DNA from: Limnomonas spitsbergensis
Lineage: Eukaryota; Chlorophyta; Chlorophyceae; Chlamydomonadales
DNA length: 64,000 nt
Reading direction: 5' to 3'
Assembly (NCBI GenBank): GCA_037349105.1
Contig: JAYJMM010000099.1
Coordinates: 1,240,001-1,304,000, forward strand
The position numbers and the translations under genes were made by a program. The number at the start of each line of letters is the position of its first letter. The stretch's first letter is position 1. Below, in pieces: positions 24,301 to 33,081 of this stretch. The notes beneath the pieces are model-generated. The model did no database searches, was not told where the DNA came from, and worked only from the letters and a program-made list of their open reading frames with translations.

Positions 24301-26842
24301 CCTCTTCGCGCATGGTGGGAAGCTGCTTCTTGCGGGGGTCTCGGCTGGCCGCCGCCTCCTCTGACGAGTTGTCCCCCCTCTTGCTTGCCTTCTTGCCCGC
24401 CCGCCCGTCATCGAACCCTGCAGAGATAAGGGTCGCAGAGTTACATTTTTTTGCTCGCCCGGCCGACATATAAAACTGCAGAGTAAAGCAGTGAAGGATA
24501 GGGTTTAGCCGCTTGGCCTGCCCGGTTGTCACTGATACACATGGTCTTCAGGGCTCAGGGTCAAGCCTTCTTGCCCGCATGGCCACCATCAAACCTGCAG
24601 GGATTATGGCCATGAGTCAAGCTTCATGCCTGCCCAGCTGTCATCAGATTTTTCAAGGATAGGCGCTTGAGGTTAGGGTTTAGCCGCCTTGCCTGCCTGA
24701 CTGTCATCAAAACCTGCAGGGTTCAAAGTTGAGCCGCTTTCCCTGCCCGACTGGCATCAAAACCTGCAGGCCCCAGGGTTAAGCCACTTTCCCTGCCCGG
24801 CTGGCATCAATACCTGCAGGCCCCAGGGTTTGACCTGTTTGCCTACCCGGCCTCTATCAAACCCTGCAGAGATGGGTCCAGGGTTTGGCCGTTTGATGGG
24901 TTGGCCGTTTGAAGTCCAGGGTTCAGCCGCTTTACCAGCCCAACCAATTTTAGGATGAGGGTTCAGATTGTTTTACCAGCGTCGTCGCACCCTGCAGCCT
25001 GCAGGGCTTAGAACTTAAGGGTCATGGGTCCGGGGCTCAGCCTTTCCTGCCAGCCCGGCCATTGTTGATACCAGCAGGGTGCACCAGGGGGGGAGCCGGG
25101 ATTGGGGATTATGGAATGGCAGAGCGGAGCGGCGGGTGTGAAGGAGAAAGAGAGGCTTAGAAACTATGATGGGTCTTACAAAGAGGAACATGCAGTCAGG
25201 CGAAGTTTGTAGGCCCTGCTTTGGTGTGTTTTAGATAAATACTTAATACGGCCTGGATAATGTACTCATGGCCAGTTCAGCATCAGTGTCTTAATTAATT
25301 GCTTACCTTATGACCTCGGAAGACTACAGGGAGGCTACCAGGGACTACTGCCACTCAGACGCTCGTAACCTATCCCAGGAAATTGGGTACCGAGCATCTT
25401 TCCCATTCGACGGGGGGAAGACCCTCCCATCCTTGCCTCTCCGTGGTTTGTTTGGGAGGTCTCATCGATGCATTTGCTGTTTACGGAACATCAGACAGAC
25501 CTAGGCGTTGCTCTCCTCCTAGACCGTGCTCAAGATGTTGCTCACCTCCTAGATCTTGATCTAGATCCTGCTCACCCTGTAGATCCGTCGCTAGATCCAG
25601 CTCACCCCGAAGATCCGTCTCTAGATCCTTCTCTAGATCCTGCTCACCTCCTAGGTCCTGCTCATCCTTGCGGCGCACACCCGCGTCCGAAGTCAGGCCT
25701 GTGATTGCCGTGATGTCCGTCAAGCCGTCTTCTGACGCATCTTGGCCCAGGGGGTGCGTCGATATTACCAGCTTGATTGCGCCCGCAGGCTTGCTGTTCC
25801 CTATCTTGTACACTATCAACAGGGCGCAATTTTGCACGCAGAGCCCCTCGTCCACGTAATCCGCCATGTCCAGGTCGGACTTGCCGATGGTCAGGTAATC
25901 GTCTTTGCTGCTGCCGGGCACTTGAACCTTGAAATTGTATTCCTGTGGGAGCAGCGAGGGGCCATGGGGCAACGTGGTGCATGGTTGGTGCTGTGCGGTG
26001 CATGGAGCATGGCAGCATGCGATGCAGCTTTTGGCATGGAAATGTGTGTATCATGCCTGAGGCCATGCATGACAGCGGTCAATGCACTGCGCATGGGGCA
26101 TGGCAGCATGTTATGCACCTTTTGGCATACAAAGGTGTGTATAATGCGTGAGGCCATGTATGACAGTGGTCAATGCACTGCGCATGGGGCATGGCAGCAT
26201 GTTATGCAGCTTTTGGCATGCAAAGGTGAATATCATGCATGAGGGGATGGCAGCATGCCATGCAGCTCTTGGCATGCAGAGGTGTGTATCATGCATGAGG
26301 CGATGCATGCCAGTGTTTAATGCACTGCGCATGGGGTATGGCAGCATGCAATCCAGCATCTGGCGTGTAAATGTGTGTGTCATGCATGAGGCCATGCATG
26401 ACCATATTTGCATGGGGTATGGCGGGCATGAGATGCAGCTTTTAGCATGCCAAGGTGCATGCGGCGTGCAAGGCCGTGCATGAGCGAATCCGTACCTTGG
26501 ACTCATAGACATCGCCCTTCTTCTGCATGGTGCCGATCTGGGTGAGCATCTGCTTGAAAGTGGTCACGCCTACAAAATAGGTGTGCCGGCAACCCACCGG
26601 TCAATACTTGCTGTTCCTGCATGAAGGCTATGTGGTGTTTCTCAAGCACAGCACTCACCGTTGCGTGAGTCTTTGACGTCTGTCATGACCACTTTCGCTC
26701 CTCTTGACATTACCACTCGGCATTTCTTGACAGTATCGGGGAGTCCGTCCAGCGATACGACGGTGACCTCAATCTTATATTTCATCCCGGAGTCCCCACC
26801 TTTTGCGAGAGACTTTCCCTTACTGACAAACTTCTTAAACAT
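12398..26842 (-). CDS. NT-C2 domain protein with long coiled coil, 15 exons
   Basis: Exons in transcript order: 26842-26659, 26569-26496, 25942-25648, 24417-24101, 23086-22268, 21942-21835, 19905-19739, 18785-18473, 17910-17599, 17281-17141, 16553-16488, 15635-15450, 14629-14381, 13595-13495, 12629-12398. All are GT-AG with consistent phase, giving 1187 residues. Residues ~20-150 form an N-terminal C2 (NT-C2/EEIG1-type) domain: MKYKIEVTVVSLDGLPDTV at the start and LTIGKSDLDMADYVDEG near the end. Residues ~185-570 are low-complexity and acidic/alanine-rich, with repeated R-x-S-L/A-L-F-x-A motifs (RASLFSAAP, RASLFAAPP, RSALFAAP). From exon 6 on the protein is mostly heptad coiled coil (EEVQQLEKKLRASEQRETKL; LEEWEASLEEREAALKERE; LEELREENKQVVLQLVSKQ). 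NT-C2 plus coiled coil is typical of plant cytoskeleton- or membrane-linked scaffold proteins; no enzymatic role is suggested. The last exon could instead splice at GAGGAG|gtgcgg. Exon boundaries are firm where coiled coil resumes; exons 10 and 11 are short and less certain. Confidence 0.8.
13200..13690 (-). repeat. Edge copies on both sides of coiled-coil gene exon 14
   Basis: Exon 14 is 13595-13495. Its 3' end (ATCAAAGATCTGGAGCTCCA then GCTGGCTGGGAG) reappears in the next intron at about 13285-13320 as ATCTAAGACCTAGAGGTGCA then GCTGGCAGGAAG, with a stop codon inside. Its 5' end with acceptor (gtcatcaatctcttcctgac ... catctgaggtgcag) reappears upstream at about 13637-13685. Confidence 0.65.
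15285..15465 (-). repeat. Copies of exon 12 3' end and donor
   Basis: The plus-strand string gcctgtcacgcaccctctgg, which spans the exon 12 end and its gtgcgtgac donor (genuine at about 15438-15457), is repeated with few changes near 15292, 15340 and 15387. The copies are separated by gggttcagggtcgagttctg-type spacers of about 48 bp. Confidence 0.7.
16610..17145 (-). repeat. Donor-site repeat array after exon 10
   Basis: The real exon 10 donor reads gtgagtggtc on the minus strand (ending at 17141). The plus-strand equivalent gaccactcac recurs more than ten times between 16615 and 17140 in loosely periodic units of 20-40 bp with cacac-rich spacers. Each copy is a near-consensus 5' splice site. 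Confidence 0.65.
17880..18540 (-). repeat. Copies of exon 9 5' end and exon 8 3' end
   Basis: Exon 9 starts at 17910 (ATTGAGCGGCTGAAAGGC, encoding IERLKG). Two more copies with their own ccag acceptors lie in the intron at about 18030-18085 (encoding IERLKGKLADANKAG) and 18208-18262 (IELLKGM). Separately, about 90 bp at 18331-18420 duplicate the exon 8 end and donor region at 18434-18523 (shared text ggacagcccaccctc, then acacctcctccgc and cttctcgtg). Confidence 0.75.
19916..20612 (+). repeat. G-tract minisatellite in coiled-coil gene intron 6
   Basis: About 17 units of gggacagggcaaggagcagc followed by 8-16 consecutive G and aggga(gca). The plus strand is almost pure purine, so it is a strong candidate for G-quadruplex or triplex structure; in the pre-mRNA the C-rich strand is present. 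Long open frames on both strands (up to 408 codons) are products of this composition. Confidence 0.9.
21190..21690. repeat. 11-bp minisatellite (catggatgatg)
   Basis: About 45 tandem copies of catggatgatg with scattered tac/cac variants. It sits in the same intron as the G-tract minisatellite (19906-21834). The unit is stop-free, so open frames encoding repeated SSMHHPCIIH appear in all minus frames; these are not genes. Confidence 0.95.
21955..22215. repeat. Short imperfect repeats in coiled-coil gene intron 5
   Basis: Text related to cccaaggttacaccatgtag recurs about five times (near 21985, 22050, 22165 and 22200). It fills most of the 325-bp intron between exons 5 and 6. Confidence 0.6.
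24370..25065 (-). repeat. Copies of exon 4 5' end and acceptor
   Basis: The genuine exon 4 start (plus strand cccgcccgtcatcgaaccct then gcag) is followed by about seven diverged copies, e.g. near 24573-24605, 24625, 24690-24722, 24740-24770, 24798-24825, 24840-24870 and 25045. Each has a (gcctg)cccg-(g/a)ctg-catcaa-acctgcag core. All are in the intron upstream of the exon and each keeps a potential ctgcag acceptor. Confidence 0.7.
25500..25655 (-). repeat. Repeated exon 3 3' end and donor
   Basis: The minus strand reads GACCTAGGAG|gtgagcag at the phase-correct donor (25648), then continues with several more GATCTA(G)-gtgagc units down to 25500. The frame stays open through all of them (encoding EQDL/GEQDL repeats), so use of later donors would lengthen the protein in 12-30 bp steps. 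Confidence 0.7.
26000..26485. repeat. 91-bp tandem repeat in coiled-coil gene intron 2
   Basis: Five to six units beginning catggggcatggcagcatg and containing cagcttttggcatgcaaagg and caatgcactgcg. Neighbouring units differ at roughly 5-10 per cent of positions, and one unit is shortened. No coding meaning. Confidence 0.85.
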
Positions 26843-27181
26843 CTTGAGTGTTGCCTAAGAGTCGTGCACCAGCATTGGCATAAACACGGCCACCAAAAAT
26901 TGCATCGTGTTAAGTGAGCTAAAGCAAATATGAAGTCGTATAACAACGCGTTCGACACTTTCCTCCTGGTCAAACCCCAAAGAGGTAGAGATAAAATCAG
27001 CTGTAGAGATCGAAATACACTATACAGGAATATTGGCAACGGCGCAAGGAACGACTTTATGAATTTGTCTGCACCCTGGTTTGCACACACTTGACGTTAG
27101 AGGGGGAATACGACATACCTACGTCACCACACGGTGCATGATGCATGGCGTCGACATTCGATTGCTTTGGACAGACGAATC
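26843..27181. promoter_or_regulatory. Probable shared divergent promoter
   Basis: 339 bp separate the start codons of the minus-strand coiled-coil gene (26842) and the plus-strand V-ATPase accessory gene (27182). The inference is from spacing; no core element is clear. Confidence 0.45.
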
Positions 27182-28672
27182 ATGAAGTCTAGGCTGGTGT
27201 TATGTGCGGCATTTTGCCTGCTGGTGTCCAGGACGTATGCTATATCTATGGATCTCGAGTCGACCAGCCCTCTCCTCATGTGGAGCAACCAGCGTATTGT
27301 TGGACAGGGCACCGGTGCACAAGTCCTTTATAATGTATGGTTATTGCTTTGTATGCACGTCAAGACCGGCCTCTGAACTTGCGGATGTTGAATCAGGTGC
27401 TTACCGATGCTGAAGATGCCACAGCAACGGCTGTGCTTGGGATTTTCGGGAAAGAAGATTACAGTTCTAACCTTGTCAATACCAGGGACGCCTCTGCTGA
27501 AGGGATGACCATCGTCATTTTTGCGGGCTCACAGGTGAGTGATCTTTGAATGAACCTTCTGGGCCTTTTGCACCAGATGGCTAATTAATCCTTGCTTTCT
27601 CATATGTGATGTAGCTTGGATCGTCTGATTTGAGGCAGGGTAAGGCTACGAAGCTGAGCGCCGTGCTTGACGCAGCGGCATCTTCGTTGGTGCTTCCCTT
27701 TGCGTCTGGCCAGGTATTTGCAACTGCAGGTTATTTTCTCGCAGCATGCTCTGTCCTTTGCGTGCCTGCCCAACTAACAACCCTTTCCTTCGTCAGTCCA
27801 ACAACATGGCCAAGTCTGTTCAGCAGACACTCGAGGCTGCAGGCCTAGCCGTGCAGGTGGGCTGCACATTTAAGTCAATACACTCTGATTTGGCTCTGCA
27901 GACTGATGCTGTATGGATGCCTGCAGGCTGTCGGGTGCAGCCATGCGGCAAGCGACCTGGTCCATGAACTGTCTGGAGCTCTTGCCAGCTCTATCCAGCC
28001 CCAGGTGGTGGTGGTCTGCCCCCAGAATGACCCCTCTCTCAGCGGCACTCAATCAGGTCTGGAGCAGGAGTTGGACCAGCTACTGTCAGTTCAGGAGGTG
28101 TTGGATGCATCGGAGACAAAGCACATGATTGTCTACATGTCTCTCAAGGCTGACACACAGACACGGCGGCGGAGAATCCTTGCTGAGGAGACCAATTCGA
28201 CAGTGTTCAGGGCAGTGCCTGGTCCTTTGACTGGGTTTGCAAATTACACAACGTGCGGCGCACTGTGCCAGGTGCGAGTTGGTCATGACACAGGAGCAAT
28301 ATCACACATTTTGAGTGCATGCATGAGAGGTCGAGCGTATCATGCAATGCAAGACTTAGACTTGACTTTTGGCGCCATGCTGTTTTTATGCAGACTCAAG
28401 TCAGGTGGCTCGAGGGCATGTTGGCGGTGCTGTTCATGGCTCTCGCTTGCTGTGCCGGTGAGTCGGTATTTTATGCTTTTGGCACAAGTGTGCTACCTGT
28501 CAAATCAGCTTGTGATCTGCCATGTTGCGGTTGTTTGTCCTTGATACAATTCTGTATGATAAGAGTCTGTATGAGAAAGCTTGTTCTGATATGTCTCGAC
28601 TTGCCTGGTGTAGGATTGACCTGCCTGAACGTGATGAGCACGCCAACCCGGTTTGAAGCGGCCACCGAGTAA
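27182..28672 (+). CDS. V-ATPase accessory subunit S1 (Ac45/Voa1/Big1)-like membrane protein
   Basis: Seven exons: 27182-27334, 27397-27534, 27615-27713, 27797-27856, 27927-28271, 28394-28457 and 28614-28672; 305 residues, phases consistent. Residues 1-20 are a signal peptide (MKSRLVLCAAFCLLVSRTYA), followed by PLLMWSNQRIVGQG, the family's lumenal start with a tryptophan after a beta strand. The lumenal domain is moderately conserved. Near the C-terminus a single membrane segment (GMLAVLFMALACCAGLTCL, about 273-291) is followed by a short tail, STPTRFEAATE. This matches the GL..L....T..RF(E/D) ending of Ac45/Voa1 proteins, which sit in the V-ATPase proton ring and help assembly in the ER. I identified it from the C-terminal signature and topology, not from strong overall identity. 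The ATG at 27182 is chosen over upstream frames because it gives the signal peptide. Confidence 0.6.
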
Positions 28673-29509
28673 ATGGGCGTGCCGGCGTCTGCCTTGGGGT
28701 TATTAGACTCACGTGGCCTTCTTACTCTTTTGAGGGGCGCACGTATGCATGGCAGGGATAGGTGTATGGCCTATGCACGTGAATGCAGTATCTGATCGAA
28801 GGTACATTTCGAATCTGGCCTGTTCCTCTCTGGAGGTTCGACCACACATGCGTGGTCAGAGGATAAACGATGGTGAGCTGCTCTGTCGAGATGGATTTGA
28901 TTTGTTACTACCCACTATAGACAGATCCGAATGTTGTGAATGCTGGACTGCCATGCACTCTTGCACGAGCGAAGATGGCGTATCAAGGACTGAAATTACC
29001 TTGCATTTATTTTCCTGTAGTATTCAGACTACAGTAAAAATCAGGGAGTTAAAAGGTTCTGTAATTTCCCTGGTCATTTCTCTGGAGGGTTTGAATCCAA
29101 TGAGCAGGGCCCTGAGTTTGTCTTGTCCTGTCTAGACATTCTTCAGCCTGAGGCAAATGTTCAATTTATTTGTAATAAAGTATGCCAGATCTATGTTGGG
29201 CGATACACCTTTGACCCAGAGGTTCAATGTCATTGACCTTGGGGACCTGATCTGAAAGGCTCCGCCACACGGGCGTCCAACTGTCTGGTTGGAAATAAAA
29301 GCTAGGACATCCCGCACTGATGCCTGCCATGGTACAATCTCTGATAATCTGTGGCGCCGGCCATTCCATACTGCGAAGCAATGAATTGAGTTGCTTTTAC
29401 AACAAGAGAGAGAACTCTACAGCTCTTGATAACATCTGCCAACTAGGAGTCGGTGTCTTTCCCGAAGATTTCTCAGTTTTTACCTCGCCCTCCCCTTCAA
29501 ATAAATGAT
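28673..29509. other. Intergenic, no gene seen
   Basis: 3' flank of the V-ATPase accessory gene. The segment 29215-29290 weakly resembles a very old LINE 3' terminus (cagaggttcaatgtcattga and acgggcgtccaactgtc). Nothing else is recognisable. Confidence 0.45.
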
Positions 29510-29670
29510 AGTAATGTTACACCTCTGGGCCATGCTTAAGTTAAGCTCGACTACGTCGGCAAAAACAACAAGGAAAGTCAAGGGGGAATTAAGGCACAAG
29601 AGGAAAGAAAGGAAAGCAAGTTCACCTTCCAAACAACAAAAAAAGGTCAGGCAAACCGTATCCCCATAAA
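29510..29670 (-). mobile_element. LINE 3' UTR remnant, subfamily 2
   Basis: Shares ggaaagcaagttcaccttcc and gcaaaccgtatcccc with 56600-56745, plus the terminal gttacacctctgggcc in minus orientation. It differs from the main family downstream of the terminus (ctcgactacgtcggcaaaaa). Confidence 0.6.
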
Positions 29671-29682
29671 ATGCATGTGAAT

Positions 29683-30757
29683 GACGTTACACCTCTGGGC
29701 CCTGCTCAAAAAGGCTTGGTCGCGTGGGCGCCCAACTGTCCCGTTGTGTGGGGGAAAAGGAACTGTAGGTACGAGGGAAAGAAGGAGAAGAACACAAAGG
29801 AGAACCCAGGGGGTGTAAAGCCACGAGGGTTTGATCCAGGCCAAAACCAGGGTGCAGGAAAATTTCAGGAGGCACATTCGTAGGATGCAGCGATTGCTAG
29901 ATCTAAAGGCTTCCCACCCATTGGGAGAACGAATTACCCTTCCCCAAAATGAAAAGGCAGCCCGAAGTATTCTTGCCCCTCTCAAACCTATTCCCCAAGA
30001 AGGCAAAGAAGAGCAACAAACTAGGCCTCAACAATGCCTATCACGTCCTCAACACAAGTCAGAGCCTCCCACCCAAGCCTGCCCCGGTGCAACTGTTGAA
30101 AGTCTGTGGCGCCCTCCGGGGGGCCTGTCTAACCTCTCTCCCGAAGCCTCTCCTTCACACTAGGGCACTGGAAGCAGACATGCAGCGCACCCTCCACGTG
30201 CTCGCCTTCTCCCCTTGCCCAACACCGCTGGCAGCTGCGTGTCTCACGTTCTTGACCACTCCACCGTCCTCTCGTGTCAGCCGTGCTGACCGCACTGAGC
30301 CCCAGACGTAAGTTCGTGCGCACAGAGGCGCACACCCTATTGCTGGTGTTGCCCCTAGCTTGCGCCAACACGTGTAGACTGGGACCAAGCGCGGTAGGCG
30401 GCCTGTGCTCGGTGGCGGGGTCCTTGAGGTCTCCTCTGCCAGTCGCCTGAAGCTGCACCTGCTGGTAGGCTGCGTCCACTAGATGTAGCACCTCTGGGAC
30501 TAAGCTTTAAGCAGGGCCCAGATGTGTAACGTCATTAACCTCTGGGACGGGGAGCGGCTGCATGTCGGTGACTGCCTCAAACAGTTTGGGGGCCGCCACA
30601 CGATATTTTCTCCCCCCCTGCCTAGGACGCCGGGTTCCATGTTCCTGCCCCCTCACATAGGAGGATGGCATGGCTGCACCATGGCCCAGGCTGTGCATGG
30701 TAGCTGGACTTGAGCCCAGTCATTCCCCACCAGCCCCACGCGGCGGAGCGTTCAGCA
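29683..30757 (-). pseudogene. LINE fragment with C-terminal zinc-finger-like coding remnant
   Basis: The 3' terminus (gaatgacgttacacctctgg) and 3' UTR (29683-30128) lead upstream to a minus-strand frame at 30491-30129. That frame ends with CQRC, then 13 residues further ALHVCFQCPSVKERLRERG, a Cys/His cluster seen again in the copy at 43100-43360. The region 30549-30757 continues the coding homology in broken form. It is interrupted at 30490-30548 by a micro-insertion. Confidence 0.65.
30490..30548 (+). mobile_element. 37-bp LINE micro-insertion with 11-bp target-site duplication
   Basis: acctctgggac occurs at 30490-30500 and 30538-30548. The 37 bp between them end in cagatgtgtaacgtcatta, the LINE 3' terminus. 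The paralogous copy at 6659-6680 (gtagcacctttgggacgggg) has no insert and serves as the empty site. Confidence 0.85.
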
Positions 30758-31136
30758 GGGCCCAGCGGGTCAATGACGTTTCACCTCTGTGCCCTGCTAA
30801 AAAAAGGCTTCGCCGCGTGGGCGCCTAACTAAAGGGGTGGGAGGACAGAACGAAACGAACACCAGGCCAGGGGACTGGAAAAAAGGAGGGGAAATGGGCA
30901 ATTAAGTGAAGGGACAGACAAAAGGCTGGAAAAGAAAGACAAAGGAAGTGCCAGCCTCTGAAAAACGTCTACGCCTCAACGATATCCACCACGTCTGCCA
31001 CAAAAGCCAAGGCATCCCACTCAAGCCTGCCCCGGTACAACTGAGAAGTCTCTAGCACCGTTCGGAGGTCCTGCCCATCCCCGCCCCCTAAGTTGATCCA
31101 GCACGCTAGGACATTGAAAGCATGGGCCCAGCGGGT
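30758..31136 (-). mobile_element. 353-bp 5'-truncated LINE with 13-bp target-site duplication
   Basis: gggcccagcgggt at 30758-30770 and 31124-31136 flanks a minus-strand copy whose 3' terminus (caatgacgtttcacctctgt) starts at 30771. It contains only the 3' UTR and a little C-terminal coding homology. It lies inside older LINE sequence. Confidence 0.75.
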
Positions 31137-32014
31137 ATGCACCGTTCTAAACAGTTTTAGGGCAGCTTCTCCATGCTATAAATCCTTCAATGCCTCCATC
31201 AGCTCATCACACTATGTGCGCCCTCCGATGTTCTGTCGATGCGCGAGCTGCATGTCGGCCGCCGCCATGCCTGTTGCCATGACTGGGCCGTCTTGCTGTG
31301 CTGCAGGTGCCACCGCTGCGTTGTAGACGCGGAGCACGCGCTGCCTCCAGTCTCGTTGTAACGTCTGGACGGATCTACAGCTCCCTCATGACCTCCCGGT
31401 TGGCAGCGGAGGCAGGCAGCCCCGCAGCCTAGCGCAAGTGCTGAAGTAGGCTGGACTGCATTCTACTCCCGAGGCAGTGTTGCGGCCGGAGGTGACCGGT
31501 GGCCCACACCACATCTCCGTAGTTGACCGCAGGCGCTGCATAGACAGCCGCTAGTCGGATGCGCACAGGCAGATGATGCCTCAAACGCCCCCTGGCGGCC
31601 ATGCGGCGAACACGATGCAGCGCGGCAGCCAGTGGCGCCTCTCTACCTTGAATAGCCTTCCTCATGCTGCCGATTTCGTGCTGAATGATGCCCAATAATT
31701 TGAGTTCTTGGACACGCTTCAGCTCTGTCCTATACGAGCCGTACGGGCAGACATGGGCTGGCTGTCGGCGTTGCGCTGCTAAGCGGCTGCCAAATTCTAA
31801 AATCTCTGTCTTGCTAACGTTCACCTGGAGCTGTTTGACCGCCGCATATTCATGCAAGGCATCAAGCATGCGCTGCAGCCCTGCCGGGCTGCTGGCTAGG
31901 AGGGATAGATCATCCGGATACAAGAGGCACCTGAATCGCCGCCCTGCCCCCAGCGCAATGCTCTATGCCGGGCACTGGGCTGTGATCTTGCCTGGCATGT
32001 CTCTAAAATGCATG
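31137..32014 (-). pseudogene. LINE reverse transcriptase fragment
   Basis: The minus-strand frame 31923-31429 encodes YPDDLSLLASSPAGLQRMLD (the YxDD catalytic box of RT) followed by LQVNVSKTEILEFG and the thumb-like region MAARGRLRHHLPVRIRLAAV. It is cut at 32014 by another LINE copy. Closely parallel sequence at 7032-7525 confirms family identity. Confidence 0.75.
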
Positions 32015-32165
32015 TCAATGACGTAACACCTCTGGGCCATGCACAAGAAGGCTCAGCCGCATGGGCGCCCAACTGTTCAAATGGGAGAAAAGAAAAACTA
32101 AAAGGAAGAGGGAACTCAAAATAAAGGAACAAAAGGAGAAGCCGGGAAGGCAACAAGTCCGACGG
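32015..32165 (-). mobile_element. 5'-truncated LINE 3' end inserted into RT fragment
   Basis: Starts with tcaatgacgtaacacctctg and the gcgcccaactgttcaaatgg motif in minus orientation, ending near gccgggaaggcaacaagtcc. It interrupts RT homology that ends at 32014. Confidence 0.6.
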
Positions 32166-32447
32166 CTAAAATACATGCGTTAGCCCCTGCTACTTTACCC
32201 CCCACACTTGGCCACCCTCCAAGATGAACACTAATTTTGGTGATTGTTTGTTTAGCTCTCTCAAGCTTTCTTAAGTCCGGCCTAAAGCTGGTAGATAGGC
32301 TCCCCCAGTTTATATTTGCCCCCCTCCACCCTCCCATGGCCAAAATTGTCGTGTATTTCTCTACCGGTATTGATTCCCGCGTTGGACCCATGTTGGACTC
32401 TCATATTTAAATTTCTTGCTGGCTAAGGTAACTATACAAATATCAAG

Positions 32448-33081
32448 TACCGTAGAACGTCTTTGACGCCGCTCGTAATTAAATAATTACTGGGGTGCGC
32501 GGACATGGTGCGCGATAAAATCAATTCCAAAATCTCCGCTGCGCGGAGCGTCAGTCAGGTGCCCAAACAATTATTTTGGGGGTGCGCGGTGTGAGTTAAA
32601 AACAGCACTTCTTACAAAATTCGCGCGCTAGCGCGCGACTGTTTGATCCGACATGCGTTCAAACATCCCTGTCAAGTTTGCCCAAATAGCCATGCATATC
32701 ACACTACTGGTGACTCAGATGAGCACTACCGGTACTCGTAGCTAGTATTACTGCTCAGGTTAGCCTCAAACCACTGGGCTCGCCAGTCGAAACGCCAACG
32801 CCTCTCCTCGGCCCTCCAATCTTCCTCCTCCTCCCGCGCCTCGTTTGCTGACCTGGAGGGTTTTAACTAAGTTTAATGTATTGACTGAAAGTGCTGCGCG
32901 GACGAAAATTTAAATTATTTCAGTGATGCGCGATGTGAAATTAATTTACCTGCTGCGCGGCGTCAAATTAAATTAATTTTTCGTCGCTGCGCGACCATTT
33001 CTTTAATTTTTTTTGGGGTGCGCGACCCAAAATTAAATTCTTCTTTTTGGGGGTGCGCGGAGTCTAAGGTGTTCTACGGTA
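32448..33081. mobile_element. TIR DNA transposon (non-autonomous), copy 1
   Basis: Terminal inverted repeats taccgtagaac and gttctacggta bound a 634-bp element. The flanks extend the inversion with atatcaag and cttgatat. The subterminal regions are AT-rich with repeated ggggtgcgcgg and gcgcgc clusters in inverted arrangement. There is no transposase. A diverged copy lies at 60626-61457. Confidence 0.8.

Noticed and set aside
21160..26500. Bacterial operon or prophage reading of the window
   Set aside because: All conserved proteins are interrupted by GT-AG introns and are eukaryote-specific.
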